From JAODBQ01 sp038213195 (lineage in GTDB: Bacteria > Actinomycetota > Acidimicrobiia > Acidimicrobiales > Ilumatobacteraceae): a stretch of DNA of 64,000 bases. The stretch lies in the NCBI GenBank assembly GCA_038213195.1, contig JBBQTN010000002.1:1-64000 (forward strand), in the 5' to 3' direction. This document shows positions 52,251 through 60,551 of this stretch, piece after piece (position 1 is the first letter of the stretch; each line of letters opens with the position of its first letter). Below the pieces are notes generated by a model. That model was not told where the DNA came from. It ran no database searches and was given only the letters and a program-made list of their open reading frames with translations. A program made the translations under genes and the position numbers.

Positions 52251-53081
52251 TCAACCGGTGGTCGCCGGTACCGTTGTCGAGGGTGTCGTCGTCGAGGGTG
52301 ACGGCGCGGAGCCGGATGGTTTCGTGCTGCCGTCCGGGGCGCCGTGGCCGCCGTCCCTGCCGCCGCCGGGCCCTCGTCCATGCTCGCCGCCGAAGATGCC
52401 CGGACCACCGTTCGGCGTGCCGTTGTTGACGACGTCGGTGATCTCCGTCGTCGCCGTGGTCATCCTGGTGTCTTCTTGCGCCTGGGTGAGCGTGCCGGCC
52501 TTGACCTGCGCGTCGAGCGCCGTCTTGGCCTCAGCGACGAGTGCGTCGATGACATCCTGCGCCGTCTTGCCCTTCGTGACGGCGTAGGCCGCGATCGTCT
52601 GGCCGTCGCGCAGCGCCGTTTGGACGTCGTCCACGGTCACGCCGAGCGTGGTGGCCACGGTCTGCAGCGAGACCCTGGCCGCGCCGCGCCGGCCACCGAA
52701 CCCGGGGTCCCCGAATCCTGGACCGCCGCCGCGCGCGACCGGACCGGCGGTGTCGAGCTTGGCGATCACTGCGTCGACCTGCGCCTGGGTGAGCGTGCCG
52801 TCGTCGACCAGCGACTGCAGCAGTTGCTTCAGCCGATCGCCGCGGTCGGTCTTCGCGGAGGTGCCAGCGGGCGCCGTGGACGGCGTCGCGGTGGTGCCCG
52901 AGGAGCCGGTTGACGGCGTTGTGGTCGGGGGCGGACTGGTGCTCGACGGGTCGGTGGCAACCGCAGAGCCGGCGGCAGCCCCCGCCGAGCCGGAGCCTTC
53001 GAGGATGAGACCGGCCCCACCGCCGGCCACCAGGCCGGCTGCGAGGCCGACGCCGGTGATGATGCGCTGCCTGTGGTTCAC
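52251..53081 (-). CDS. Secreted protein with repeated GTLTQAQ motifs
   Basis: 276 residues from a GTG at 53081 (preceded by AAGAG); a longer form starting at the ATG 53135, overlapping the mycothione reductase stop, is possible. The hydrophobic N-terminus (IITGVGLAAGLVAGGGAGLI) is a signal or anchor. A Ser/Thr/Pro linker follows, then two copies of a short helical motif, DDGTLTQAQVDAVIAKL and KAGTLTQAQEDTRM, around a central helical part (GVTVDDVQTALRDGQ). The C-terminus is Gly/Pro-rich. The motif is seen in DUF2680-like actinobacterial exported proteins of unknown role. It could be the sensed or regulated target of the adjacent two-component system. Confidence 0.7.
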   Translation of the reverse strand: MNHRQRIITGVGLAAGLVAGGGAGLILEGSGSAGAAAGSAVATDPSSTSPPPTTTPSTGSSGTTATPSTAPAGTSAKTDRGDRLKQLLQSLVDDGTLTQAQVDAVIAKLDTAGPVARGGGPGFGDPGFGGRRGAARVSLQTVATTLGVTVDDVQTALRDGQTIAAYAVTKGKTAQDVIDALVAEAKTALDAQVKAGTLTQAQEDTRMTTATTEITDVVNNGTPNGGPGIFGGEHGRGPGGGRDGGHGAPDGSTKPSGSAPSPSTTTPSTTVPATTG

Positions 53082-53131
53082 GAGCGAACTCTTGCCGGGC
53101 GAGGTGAGAACTGGCAGCCCGGCGGGTGAGA

Positions 53132-54547
53132 TCATGGTGAGAACCGGTCGAACTCCTCGATCAGCTCGAGCAGCGCCTGCTCCGCGACCTCGCTCAGCGC
53201 CGGATGGATCCAGATCTGCCCGGCGGCGAGCTCGTCGACGGTGTTGCCGAGGTGCATCCCCTGCACGAACAATTGCACCAGCAGCGAGGCCTGGTAGCCG
53301 ATCACGTGCGCCCCGAGCAGCGTGCGCGTCACCGGGTTGCCGATCAGCTTGGCGAAGCTGGTCGTGTCCTCGAGCGCCCAGCCGTACGCCGCCCCGGCGT
53401 AGTCGTGGGTGATCACGCTGATCGGGCGCCCGCTCATCCTCGCCTGCCGCTCGGTCAACCCGACGGCGCCGATCTGCGGGCTGCTGAACACCGCGTGCGG
53501 CGCCGGGCGGGAGTCGAGCAGGCGCAGGTCGTCGGGATGGAGCAGGTTGTGGTGCACGACCCGCGCCTCGCCGTTGGCCATGTGCTTGAGCTGGTGGCGC
53601 CCGTTGACATCGCCGAGCGCCCACACCCCGGGCGCCGACGTGCGCCCGAAGTGGTCGACGACGACGTGCCCGTCGCCGTTGACGTGGATGCCGGCGGCGG
53701 CCCCGTCGAGCTGGTCGCCATTGGCCCGCCGGCCGGCGGCGACGAGCAGCACATCGCCCTCGACCACCCGGGAACCGTCCGCGTCGGTGACCTCCACCGA
53801 GGCGCTGCCCTCGCCGTGCACGACCCGTCGGATCGTCGTCCCGAGCAGCACCTCGTCGAACATGTCGCCGGCCAGCTCGGTGTAGCGCGCCGAGATGTCG
53901 TCGTCCTCGGCCGTCAGCAGCTGCCTGCTGCGGTTGATGACGGTCACCCGCGAGCCGAGCGCGCCGAACACGTAGCCGAGCTCTGCGGCGATGAACCCAC
54001 CGCCGAGCACGATGAGGTGCTCGGGGAGCTTGTCGAGGCGCATGATCGTGTCGCTGGTGTGGTACGGCCCGTCAGCCAGGCCGGGGATCTCGGGGATGAA
54101 CGAGCGCGCGCCGGCGGCGATGACGACCTGCGCGCCGCGGATCCGTACCCCGTTGACCTCCAGCTCGCGCTCGCCGACGAATCTCGCGTCACCTTCGAAG
54201 ACGGTGACGTTGTCGTTGCCCAGCCTGTACTCCCGGCCGCCGGCGGCGATCGGGTCGATCCGCGTGAACACGCGGTCGCGGATGGCCGGCCAGTCAGCTC
54301 CTTCGAACGTGCCGTGCACGCCGTAGCGCGCCGCGTGCTTGATCGTGTGGGCGACGTCCGCGGCGTAGACGTACATCTTCGACGGGATGCAGCCCCGGTT
54401 GAGGCACGTCCCCCCGAACACGTCGCGCTCGACGATGGCGATGCGCCAGCCGCGCATCTCGTGCGAGATCAGTGAGTTGCCCGAGCCGGTGCCGAGGATG
54501 ACCAGGTCGAAGTCGAGCACCGCCGCGCCGGGCAGGTTGTGTGTCAC
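53132..54547 (-). CDS. mtr: Mycothione reductase
   Basis: 471 residues from a GTG at 54547; a GTG at 54520 is an alternative. FDLVILGTGSGNSLISHEM binds FAD, and the redox disulfide is in GGTCLNRGCIPSKMYVYAAD. VLGGGFIAAELGYVFGALG binds NADPH, and the C-terminal dimer/active-site segment is IWIHPALSEVAEQALLEL. The GSGNS loop and MYVYAAD mark mycothione reductase rather than lipoamide dehydrogenase. It keeps mycothiol reduced, which places the host among mycothiol-producing actinobacteria. Divergent from superoxide dismutase, a sensible oxidative-stress pairing. Confidence 0.88.
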   Translation of the reverse strand: MTHNLPGAAVLDFDLVILGTGSGNSLISHEMRGWRIAIVERDVFGGTCLNRGCIPSKMYVYAADVAHTIKHAARYGVHGTFEGADWPAIRDRVFTRIDPIAAGGREYRLGNDNVTVFEGDARFVGERELEVNGVRIRGAQVVIAAGARSFIPEIPGLADGPYHTSDTIMRLDKLPEHLIVLGGGFIAAELGYVFGALGSRVTVINRSRQLLTAEDDDISARYTELAGDMFDEVLLGTTIRRVVHGEGSASVEVTDADGSRVVEGDVLLVAAGRRANGDQLDGAAAGIHVNGDGHVVVDHFGRTSAPGVWALGDVNGRHQLKHMANGEARVVHHNLLHPDDLRLLDSRPAPHAVFSSPQIGAVGLTERQARMSGRPISVITHDYAGAAYGWALEDTTSFAKLIGNPVTRTLLGAHVIGYQASLLVQLFVQGMHLGNTVDELAAGQIWIHPALSEVAEQALLELIEEFDRFSP

Positions 54548-54681
54548 GCCGACAGGTTTACCTGCGCAGCCGGCCCGATCGGCGCGGAGCACCCCGCCGA
54601 CCGGGTTTCGGGACGCCACCGTTTCCGGTAGAACGGCTCGGGAGTCCGTCAGACGGCCCAGCGATCCTCGAGGAGCGTCAC

Positions 54682-55299
54682 ATGGTTGGCCCGTACACGT
54701 TGCCCGACCTGCCCTACGACCCCGCCGCGCTGGAGCCGCACTACTCGGCCGAGATCGTCGAGCTGCACCACGACAAGCACCACGCGGCGTACGTCAAGGG
54801 GATCAACGACACGCTCGACAAGCTCGCTGCGGCGCGCGACGCGAAGGACTTCTCCAACCTGCCGACGCTGGAGAAGAGCCTCGCCTTCCACCTCTCCGGA
54901 CACGTGCTGCACAGCATCTTCTGGACGAACATGAGCCCCGACGGCGGTGGCCGGCCCGACGGCGACCTCGGCGCCGCGCTCGACGAGCACTTCGGCGGGT
55001 TCGACCCCTTCCAGGCGCAGCTCAGCGAGGCCACCACGAGCATCCAGGGGATCGGCTGGGGCGCGCTGTCGTGGGAGCCGAGCGGCAAGCGGCTGATCGT
55101 CGAGCAGGTCTACGACCACCAGGGCAACATCGGCTCGGGGGCGATCCCGCTGCTGGTGATCGATGCGTGGGAGCACGCCTTCTACCTGCAGTACAAGAAC
55201 GTCAAGGCCGATTGGGTGAAGGCGTTCTGGAACATCGTCAACTGGCCCGACGTCGCCAGCAGGCTGACGATGGCGATGCAGTCACCCTCGCTGCTGTAG
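54682..55299 (+). CDS. sodA: Superoxide dismutase, Mn/Fe type
   Basis: 205 residues from the ATG at 54682, with GAGGAG 6 nt upstream. Metal ligands are in VELHHDKHHAAYV (first His), FHLSGHVLHSIFW (second His) and the Asp and His of VIDAWEHAFYLQYKN. SPDGGGRPDGDLG and WGALSWEPSGKRL are the usual metal-specificity regions; Mn or cambialistic use is likely but not decided. No signal peptide, so it is cytoplasmic. Confidence 0.96.
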   Translation: MVGPYTLPDLPYDPAALEPHYSAEIVELHHDKHHAAYVKGINDTLDKLAAARDAKDFSNLPTLEKSLAFHLSGHVLHSIFWTNMSPDGGGRPDGDLGAALDEHFGGFDPFQAQLSEATTSIQGIGWGALSWEPSGKRLIVEQVYDHQGNIGSGAIPLLVIDAWEHAFYLQYKNVKADWVKAFWNIVNWPDVASRLTMAMQSPSLL

Positions 55300-55330
55300 C
55301 GGCGGCGACGGCAGTGGCATCCTTGGACCA

Positions 55331-56005
55331 GTGCCGGGCGACGAGGGGCTGATCGAGATCACCGACGGGAGCGTTCGGTGGCGCTTCGAACCGACGTTCC
55401 TCCGCTCGAACTGGACGTGCATCTGGGGCCGCGGGTGCCTCGGGATCCTCGACGTGCCGGCGCCCGAGCTGCAGCAGGGTTGCTGCTCGGTCGGCGCGGA
55501 GCTCAGCGACGTGGACGAGGCGATGACGACCGCGGCGTTGGCGGCGACGCTCGACCCGGGCATCTGGCAGCACCGCTCGGCCGCCGGCGTCGACGGCGAC
55601 GACGTGTTCAGCGACTCGACCCGCACCAACACCAAGGTCGTCGACGGGGCGTGCGTCTTCCTCAACCGGCCCGGGTTCCCCGGCGGTGCCGGCTGTGCGC
55701 TGCACCTCGCCGCGCTGGCCGCCGGCGAGTCGCCGATCGACTGGAAGCCGTCGGTGTGCTGGCAGCTCCCGATCCGCGTCGACTGGGAGGACCACGCAGA
55801 TGGCACCGAGACGGCGACCGTCAGGCGCTGGAGCCGGGCCGATTGGGGCGCAGAGGGCGAGACGATGGCGTGGTGCTGCACCGAGCGGACGGGCGACGAG
55901 CCAGGTGCGTACGTCGGCGATCGGCCGGTCATCGACAGCCTCGCCGACGAGCTGACCGGGATCGTCGGCGAGGCAGTGCTCGTCGAGCTACGCCGCCGGC
56001 TGTGA
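55331..56005 (+). CDS. Cysteine-rich protein, YkgJ/DUF3109-like
   Basis: 224 residues from a GTG. Clustered cysteines occur in WTCIWGRGCLGI, LQQGCCSVGAEL, GACVFLNRPGFPGGAGCALH, SVCWQLP and MAWCCTER. The order GCCSVG...C-x-FLN...GCALH...KPS-x-CW-LP resembles the YkgJ and DUF3109 putative Zn/Fe-chelating families. A metal site is likely but function is unknown. It is cytoplasmic by sequence. It precedes the deazaflavin-enzyme gene by 22 nt. Confidence 0.75.
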   Translation: MPGDEGLIEITDGSVRWRFEPTFLRSNWTCIWGRGCLGILDVPAPELQQGCCSVGAELSDVDEAMTTAALAATLDPGIWQHRSAAGVDGDDVFSDSTRTNTKVVDGACVFLNRPGFPGGAGCALHLAALAAGESPIDWKPSVCWQLPIRVDWEDHADGTETATVRRWSRADWGAEGETMAWCCTERTGDEPGAYVGDRPVIDSLADELTGIVGEAVLVELRRRL

Positions 56006-56014
56006 CGCGCGCCC

Positions 56015-56020
56015 TACAGT
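56015..56020 (+). promoter_or_regulatory. Candidate leaderless -10 element
   Basis: TACAGT, 7 nt before the ATG at 56028; supports that start over the GTG at 56019. Confidence 0.45.
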
Positions 56021-56027
56021 GCCGCCC

Positions 56028-56435
56028 ATGCCGAACGATTTCAACAAGAAGATCATCGAGGAGTTCCGCGCCAACGGCGGCAAGGTCGGCGCCCCGTTCG
56101 AGGGCGCGCCGATGGTCCTGCTGACCACGATCGGGGCGAAGTCCGGCAACCAGACCACGACCCCGCTCGTGTACAAGCAGGACGGCGAGCGGATCGTGAT
56201 CTTCGCCTCGGCGGCCGGGGCGCCGAAGCACCCTGCGTGGTACCACAACCTGGTCGCCAACCCACAGGTGATCATCGAGGTCGGCAACGAGCGCACCGGC
56301 GCAACCGCTGAGGAGATCACAGGGCCCGAGCGCGACCGGATCTACGCCGAGCAGGCGACGATCATGCCCGGCTTCGCCGAGTACCAGGCGAAGACGACGC
56401 GCGTCATCCCGGTCGTTGCGCTGAACCGCACCTGA
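56028..56435 (+). CDS. Deazaflavin (F420)-dependent nitroreductase-family protein
   Basis: 135 residues. PMVLLTTIGAKSGNQTTTPL and HPAWYHNLVANPQVIIEVGN are the signature of the Ddn-like split-barrel family, which binds F420 and reduces quinones or nitro-compounds. RIVIFASAAGAPKHP is the F420-phosphate contact. The length is typical. The physiological substrate is unknown. Confidence 0.9.
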   Translation: MPNDFNKKIIEEFRANGGKVGAPFEGAPMVLLTTIGAKSGNQTTTPLVYKQDGERIVIFASAAGAPKHPAWYHNLVANPQVIIEVGNERTGATAEEITGPERDRIYAEQATIMPGFAEYQAKTTRVIPVVALNRT

Positions 56436-56454
56436 CAGGGCGGGCGGGACTGCG

Positions 56455-57894
56455 ATGGCAGCGCGGGGCTCGGTCGACGCGGTCGACGCAGTCGTCGTCG
56501 GGGCGGGACCGAACGGGCTGACCGCGGCGCTGCGGCTGGCCCTCGCCGGGCGATCGGTCGCCCTGTTCGAGGCGCGCGACACGATCGGCGGCGGATGCCG
56601 CACCGAGGAGCTGACGGTGCCCGGCTTCCGCCACGACCGCTGCGCGACGATCCACTCGCTCGGCGCCGGTTCGCCGGTGTTCGGGCCGCTGCAACTCGAA
56701 CGTCACGGCGTCCGCTACCTGCACCCGGCGATCCCCCTCGCCCACCCGCTCGAAGATGGTCGGGCCGCGCTGTTGCAGCGCTCGCTCGGCGAGACGATGG
56801 ATGGTCTCGGCGTCGACGGTCGCGCCTGGCGCCGGCTGGTCGGCGGCACGGTCCGGCACTGGGACGCGCTGCTGCCGTCGTTGCTCCAGCCGTTGGTCTC
56901 GGTGCCCCGCCATCCCGTCGCGATGGCCGAGTTCGGGACGCGCGCGGTGCTCCCGGCGAGTGTCGTGACCCGGCGGTTCCACACGGACGAGGGGGCCGCG
57001 TTGTTCGGCGGTTGCTCTGCGCACTCGTTCCTGCCGCTGACCCATGCGCTATCGGCGTCGTTCGGGCTGCTGCTCGCCGCGTCGGGACATGCGGTCGGCT
57101 GGCCGGTGGTCGAGGGCGGATCGCAGCTGCTGGTCGACGCCCTCGCGACGCGCCTGCGCGACAGCGGCGGCACGATCGAGACGGGCCGCGCGGTCGCGTC
57201 GCTCGACGAGCTCCCGCCGCACCGGGTGGCGTTGTTCGACACCGATCCCGTGCAGCTCGCGTCGATCTGTGGCGACGCGCTTCCCGCTTCGTACAGCGCA
57301 CGCCTGCGCCGCTACCGCTTCGGCCCCGCGGCGTTCAAGGTCGACTACGCGCTCGACGGTCCGATGCCGTGGACCAATGCCGACGTCCACCGTGCCGGCA
57401 CCGTGCACGTCGGCGGCACGTTCGCCGAGATGCGCGACGCCGAGGCCGACGTCTCCGCCGGGCGGATGCCGGCGCGGCCGTTCGTCCTCGCCGTCCAGGC
57501 GACGGTCGCCGACCCGTCTCGCGCCCCCGCCGGCAAGCACACGCTGTGGGCCTACGCACACGTGCCCAACGGATCGGTGATCGACGCCACGACCGCGATC
57601 GAGGCGCAGCTGGAGCGCTTCGCCCCCGGCTTCCGCGACCTCGTGCTGGCCCGCCATGTCACCGCGCCGAGCCAGCTCGCGGAGTACAACGCCAACTGCG
57701 TCGGTGGCGACATCAACGGTGGGTCGTTCGCCGGCACCCAGCTGTTCTTCCGCCCGACCGCCCGGTTGCACAACTACCGCACGCCGAACGAACGGATCCT
57801 GCTCTGCTCGGCGTCGACCCCGCCCGGCGGCGGCGTGCACGGTGCGTGCGGCGCCAACGCCGCTGACGCGGCGTTGGCCGGTCCGCTGCGCTGA
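56455..57894 (+). CDS. FAD-dependent phytoene-desaturase-like oxidoreductase
   Basis: 479 residues. The N-terminal dinucleotide fold is DAVVVGAGPNGLTAALRLAL followed by LFEARDTIGGGCRTEEL. HRCATIHSLGAGSP is reduced to HDRCATIHSLG in this branch. The C-terminus has the second FAD loop in ERILLCSASTPPGGGVHGAC. VGGDINGGSFAGTQLFFRP is typical of the NAD(P)/FAD-dependent CrtI-like family common in actinobacteria. No carotenoid gene is adjacent, so the substrate is uncertain. Confidence 0.9.
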   Translation: MAARGSVDAVDAVVVGAGPNGLTAALRLALAGRSVALFEARDTIGGGCRTEELTVPGFRHDRCATIHSLGAGSPVFGPLQLERHGVRYLHPAIPLAHPLEDGRAALLQRSLGETMDGLGVDGRAWRRLVGGTVRHWDALLPSLLQPLVSVPRHPVAMAEFGTRAVLPASVVTRRFHTDEGAALFGGCSAHSFLPLTHALSASFGLLLAASGHAVGWPVVEGGSQLLVDALATRLRDSGGTIETGRAVASLDELPPHRVALFDTDPVQLASICGDALPASYSARLRRYRFGPAAFKVDYALDGPMPWTNADVHRAGTVHVGGTFAEMRDAEADVSAGRMPARPFVLAVQATVADPSRAPAGKHTLWAYAHVPNGSVIDATTAIEAQLERFAPGFRDLVLARHVTAPSQLAEYNANCVGGDINGGSFAGTQLFFRPTARLHNYRTPNERILLCSASTPPGGGVHGACGANAADAALAGPLR

Positions 57895-57971
57895 CTGCCG
57901 GGGCGCCACACGCGCGCCGGCGAAGCGGCCGCGTGTCTCATCGCCCAGGACCGTCTGGCACAGTGGCGAAG

Positions 57972-58520
57972 ATGGAGTCGACGAGCGCGTCGGAGGTCGA
58001 GCGGTGCGACCAGTGCGGGTTCGTGTGGGACGACCTTGGCGCAGCTGAACTGCCGGGCCGCATCGTCGCCGCCGGTGACCGTTACCGGGTGCTGTTCGCG
58101 CAGGGCGCCGCCGACCCGTCCGCGCTGGTCCAGCGTCCTGCGCCCGCCATCTGGTCGGCGTTGGAGTACACGTGTCACGCGCGCGACGTGCTGCTGGTGC
58201 AGCGCGATCGCCTGGTCCTCGGCTTGGTGGAGGAGCAGCCGGGCTTCGCCCCGATGTGGCGGGAGCATCGCGTCGAGCTGCTCCGTTACAGCGAGGAGGA
58301 CCCCTGGATCGCGCTCGACGAGTTCGAGGCAGCGATGCGGATGACTGCCCGCGCGTTCGGCCTGCAGACCGTCGAGCAGCTCCAACGGACGTGCGTGTAC
58401 AACTACCCGGCGCCGCAGGTCCGCACCATGCGCTGGCTCGGCGCGCAGTGCGTGCACGAGCTGGAACACCACGCGATCGACATCGCCGCCGGTCTGACCG
58501 GATCGTCGCCGCCGTCGTGA
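57972..58520 (+). CDS. DinB-like metal-binding four-helix protein
   Basis: 182 residues from the ATG at 57972; CACAGT lies 7 nt upstream and an in-frame GTG at 57963 is possible. An N-terminal ERCDQCGFVWDDL is a small Cys motif. The DinB fold has WSALEYTCHARDVLLVQRDR (first His) and the later pair in LGAQCVHELEHHAIDI. Members of this superfamily include thiol-dependent enzymes acting with mycothiol or bacillithiol; given mtr in this window a mycothiol role is possible but not shown. Confidence 0.8.
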   Translation: MESTSASEVERCDQCGFVWDDLGAAELPGRIVAAGDRYRVLFAQGAADPSALVQRPAPAIWSALEYTCHARDVLLVQRDRLVLGLVEEQPGFAPMWREHRVELLRYSEEDPWIALDEFEAAMRMTARAFGLQTVEQLQRTCVYNYPAPQVRTMRWLGAQCVHELEHHAIDIAAGLTGSSPPS

Positions 58521-58553
58521 GCGTCGGCCGCGCCGGGCGCCGCGCCGGCGCGG

Positions 58554-59843
58554 TCAGCCGTTCTTCGGCAGCTCCGCCCACGACACGATGCGGTCGTTGC
58601 TCGGCTCCTTCGGCAGGCCCAGCACCCGCTCGCCGATGATGTTGCGCTGCACCTGGTCCGTCCCGCCGTAGATCGGCGGCGCCTGCGCGAACAGTGCCAT
58701 CTCGGTGACGTAGGCGGCGAGCGGGGTGCCGGTCGCGGCGTCGAGTGCGGCGCGTTCGTCCGGCGTGTAGCCGTGCACCGTGCCGAGCGGCCCGAGGATC
58801 GCCAGCCCGACGTCTCGCGCCGTACGCACGAGATCGCTCATCGACAGCTTGCCGAGGTTGCCCGCGCCTGGCAGCTCGCGTCCACGCCCGCGCTCCGCCT
58901 TGACCCGCAGGTTCGTGTACCGGCCGATCTCGGTCAGGGTGTGCAGCTTCATCAGCTGCTGGCGGACCGTCCGGTCGTTGATCTTGCCGTTGGCCCTGGC
59001 CAGCTCGACGAGCAGCTTCTCCGACGAAGCGGCCATCGCGCCACCGCCTCCACCGGCCGGCGTGCGTGGCCGGATGAAGTCACCGGCGCGCCTTGGCAGG
59101 TTGCCGGCGATCGTGCCTGCGCCGACCAGCGTGGCCTGCGCCTGGCCGCCGGCGCTGAGGCTCTGGCGCTCGAACGTCAGCGTCGTGTTGGCGACGGACC
59201 AGCCGTTGTTCGTGCCGCCGACGACCCACGAGTCCGAGACACGGGCATCGGAGAAGAACACCTCGTTGAACAGCGCCCGCCCGGTCATCTCGCGCAGCGG
59301 ACGGACCTCGACTGCTGGACCCTGGTGCATGTCGAACGCGAACCACGTGATCCCCTGGTGCTTCGGCACGTCCGGGTTGGTGCGGGCGATGAGCATCCCC
59401 ATGTCGGCGATCTGGCCACCGGACGTCCAGACCTTCTGCCCGTTGACGATCCACTCGTCGCCGTCGCGGACCGCCTTGCAGCCGAGGCCGGCCAGGTCCG
59501 AACCAGCGCCGGGCTCGCTGAACAGCTGGCACCACGCCCGCTGCCCTGTGACGATCGGGCGGACGAACTCCTCGATCTGGTCCGGCGTCCCGTGGGTCGC
59601 GATCGTCGGCGCGGCGAGCGACATCCCCAGCCCCGCTGGCGCGCCGAGGGCGCCGCGCGCAGCGATCGTCGCGGAGACGGCGAGCGCGTCCGTGCGCGAT
59701 AGCCCTTTGCCGTACGCGTCGGCCGGCAAGAACGGCGCCGCCCAGCCGGACAGGCCGAGCCGCTCCCACCAGTCGGCGACGGTCAGCTCGGGGTCCCAGT
59801 TCTGCGCCAACCACTGCTCGAGCTCGTCGATGAGGTCGCTCAT
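58554..59843 (-). CDS. Acyl-CoA dehydrogenase
   Basis: 429 residues from the ATG at 59843. CQLFSEPGAGSDLAGLGCKA and WIVNGQKVWTSGGQIADMGM are the FAD/acyl signature. IYGGTDQVQRNIIGERVLGL is the C-terminal FAD-binding motif. It oxidises an acyl-CoA at the alpha-beta position, probably a branched, long-chain or steroid-side-chain substrate as in related actinobacterial FadE proteins. A Gly-rich insert (TPAGGGGGAMAA) is unusual. Divergent from the PNPOx-like gene. Confidence 0.93.
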   Translation of the reverse strand: MSDLIDELEQWLAQNWDPELTVADWWERLGLSGWAAPFLPADAYGKGLSRTDALAVSATIAARGALGAPAGLGMSLAAPTIATHGTPDQIEEFVRPIVTGQRAWCQLFSEPGAGSDLAGLGCKAVRDGDEWIVNGQKVWTSGGQIADMGMLIARTNPDVPKHQGITWFAFDMHQGPAVEVRPLREMTGRALFNEVFFSDARVSDSWVVGGTNNGWSVANTTLTFERQSLSAGGQAQATLVGAGTIAGNLPRRAGDFIRPRTPAGGGGGAMAASSEKLLVELARANGKINDRTVRQQLMKLHTLTEIGRYTNLRVKAERGRGRELPGAGNLGKLSMSDLVRTARDVGLAILGPLGTVHGYTPDERAALDAATGTPLAAYVTEMALFAQAPPIYGGTDQVQRNIIGERVLGLPKEPSNDRIVSWAELPKNG

Positions 59844-59970
59844 GACCCACGCCCCTCTCCTCCGACGCCCTCGCGTCACGATCCGCGTTGCCGCGTCGGA
59901 GCATGCCACGATCGCGGGGCGATCGGGGCCATCGAACATGACGACCGAACGACGACGACCGGAGGCACGG

Positions 59971-60462
59971 ATGGCAAGCATCGGCACAGGATTGGCGCTC
60001 ACCGACGAAGAGCTCGACGAGCTGCTGACGACGTCGTGGAACATGCGCGTCGCCACCGTCGGCCCCGGCACGCGGATCAACGTCACCCCGCTGTGGTTCG
60101 GGTGGGCAGGAGGGGCGGTGTACTTCTACTGCCGCGGCCAGAAGATCGCGAACCTGCGCCGCAACCCGGTGTGCACCATTCTCGTCGATCGCAACGAGCG
60201 GTTCCCCGAGCTCGAGGGGGCGATGCTGCAGGGCGAGGCGCAGATCCTCGAGACCGCCGACGACGAGGCCGCCGACGCGCACCTGGACACCGCGCGCCGG
60301 CAGATGGGTGCGAAGTACGCCGGCGGTCACGGCGAGCAGGCGCCAACGGGCGGCGAGGCCCCTGCGCCGTTCGCTGCGTCGGCGCGCGGCCGTTCCTGGC
60401 GTTGGGTGCGCTTCGCCCCGGCCCAGATCGTCACGTGGGACAACCACAAGATCGGTCGGTGA
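59971..60462 (+). CDS. Pyridoxamine 5'-phosphate oxidase-like (split-barrel) protein
   Basis: 163 residues from the ATG at 59971, chosen for GGAGG 8 nt upstream; another ATG lies at 59938. NMRVATVGPGTRINVTPLWF and YFYCRGQKIANLRRNPVCTI with LVDRNERFPELEGAMLQGEA are the flavin-type split barrel shared by F420- or FMN-dependent members. RWVRFAPAQIVTWDNHKIG is the C-terminal signature. The substrate is unknown. Its stop lies in a 21-bp tandem repeat. Confidence 0.87.
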   Translation: MASIGTGLALTDEELDELLTTSWNMRVATVGPGTRINVTPLWFGWAGGAVYFYCRGQKIANLRRNPVCTILVDRNERFPELEGAMLQGEAQILETADDEAADAHLDTARRQMGAKYAGGHGEQAPTGGEAPAPFAASARGRSWRWVRFAPAQIVTWDNHKIGR

Positions 60463-60497
60463 CCGCAGCCGACACGTCGGTGACCGCAGCCGACACG
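60456..60497 (+). repeat. 21-bp tandem repeat at the PNPOx stop
   Basis: TCGGTGACCGCAGCCGACAC plus G repeats exactly at 60456-60476 and 60477-60497, then a partial third unit begins (TCGGTGACC from 60499). Each unit supplies an in-frame GTG for the downstream helicase frame and the first holds the PNPOx TGA. Confidence 0.8.
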
Positions 60498-60551
60498 GTC
60501 GGTGACCCGCAGGAGGGAGAACCTCCCGGTCACGGCATCCTTGGTGACGCG

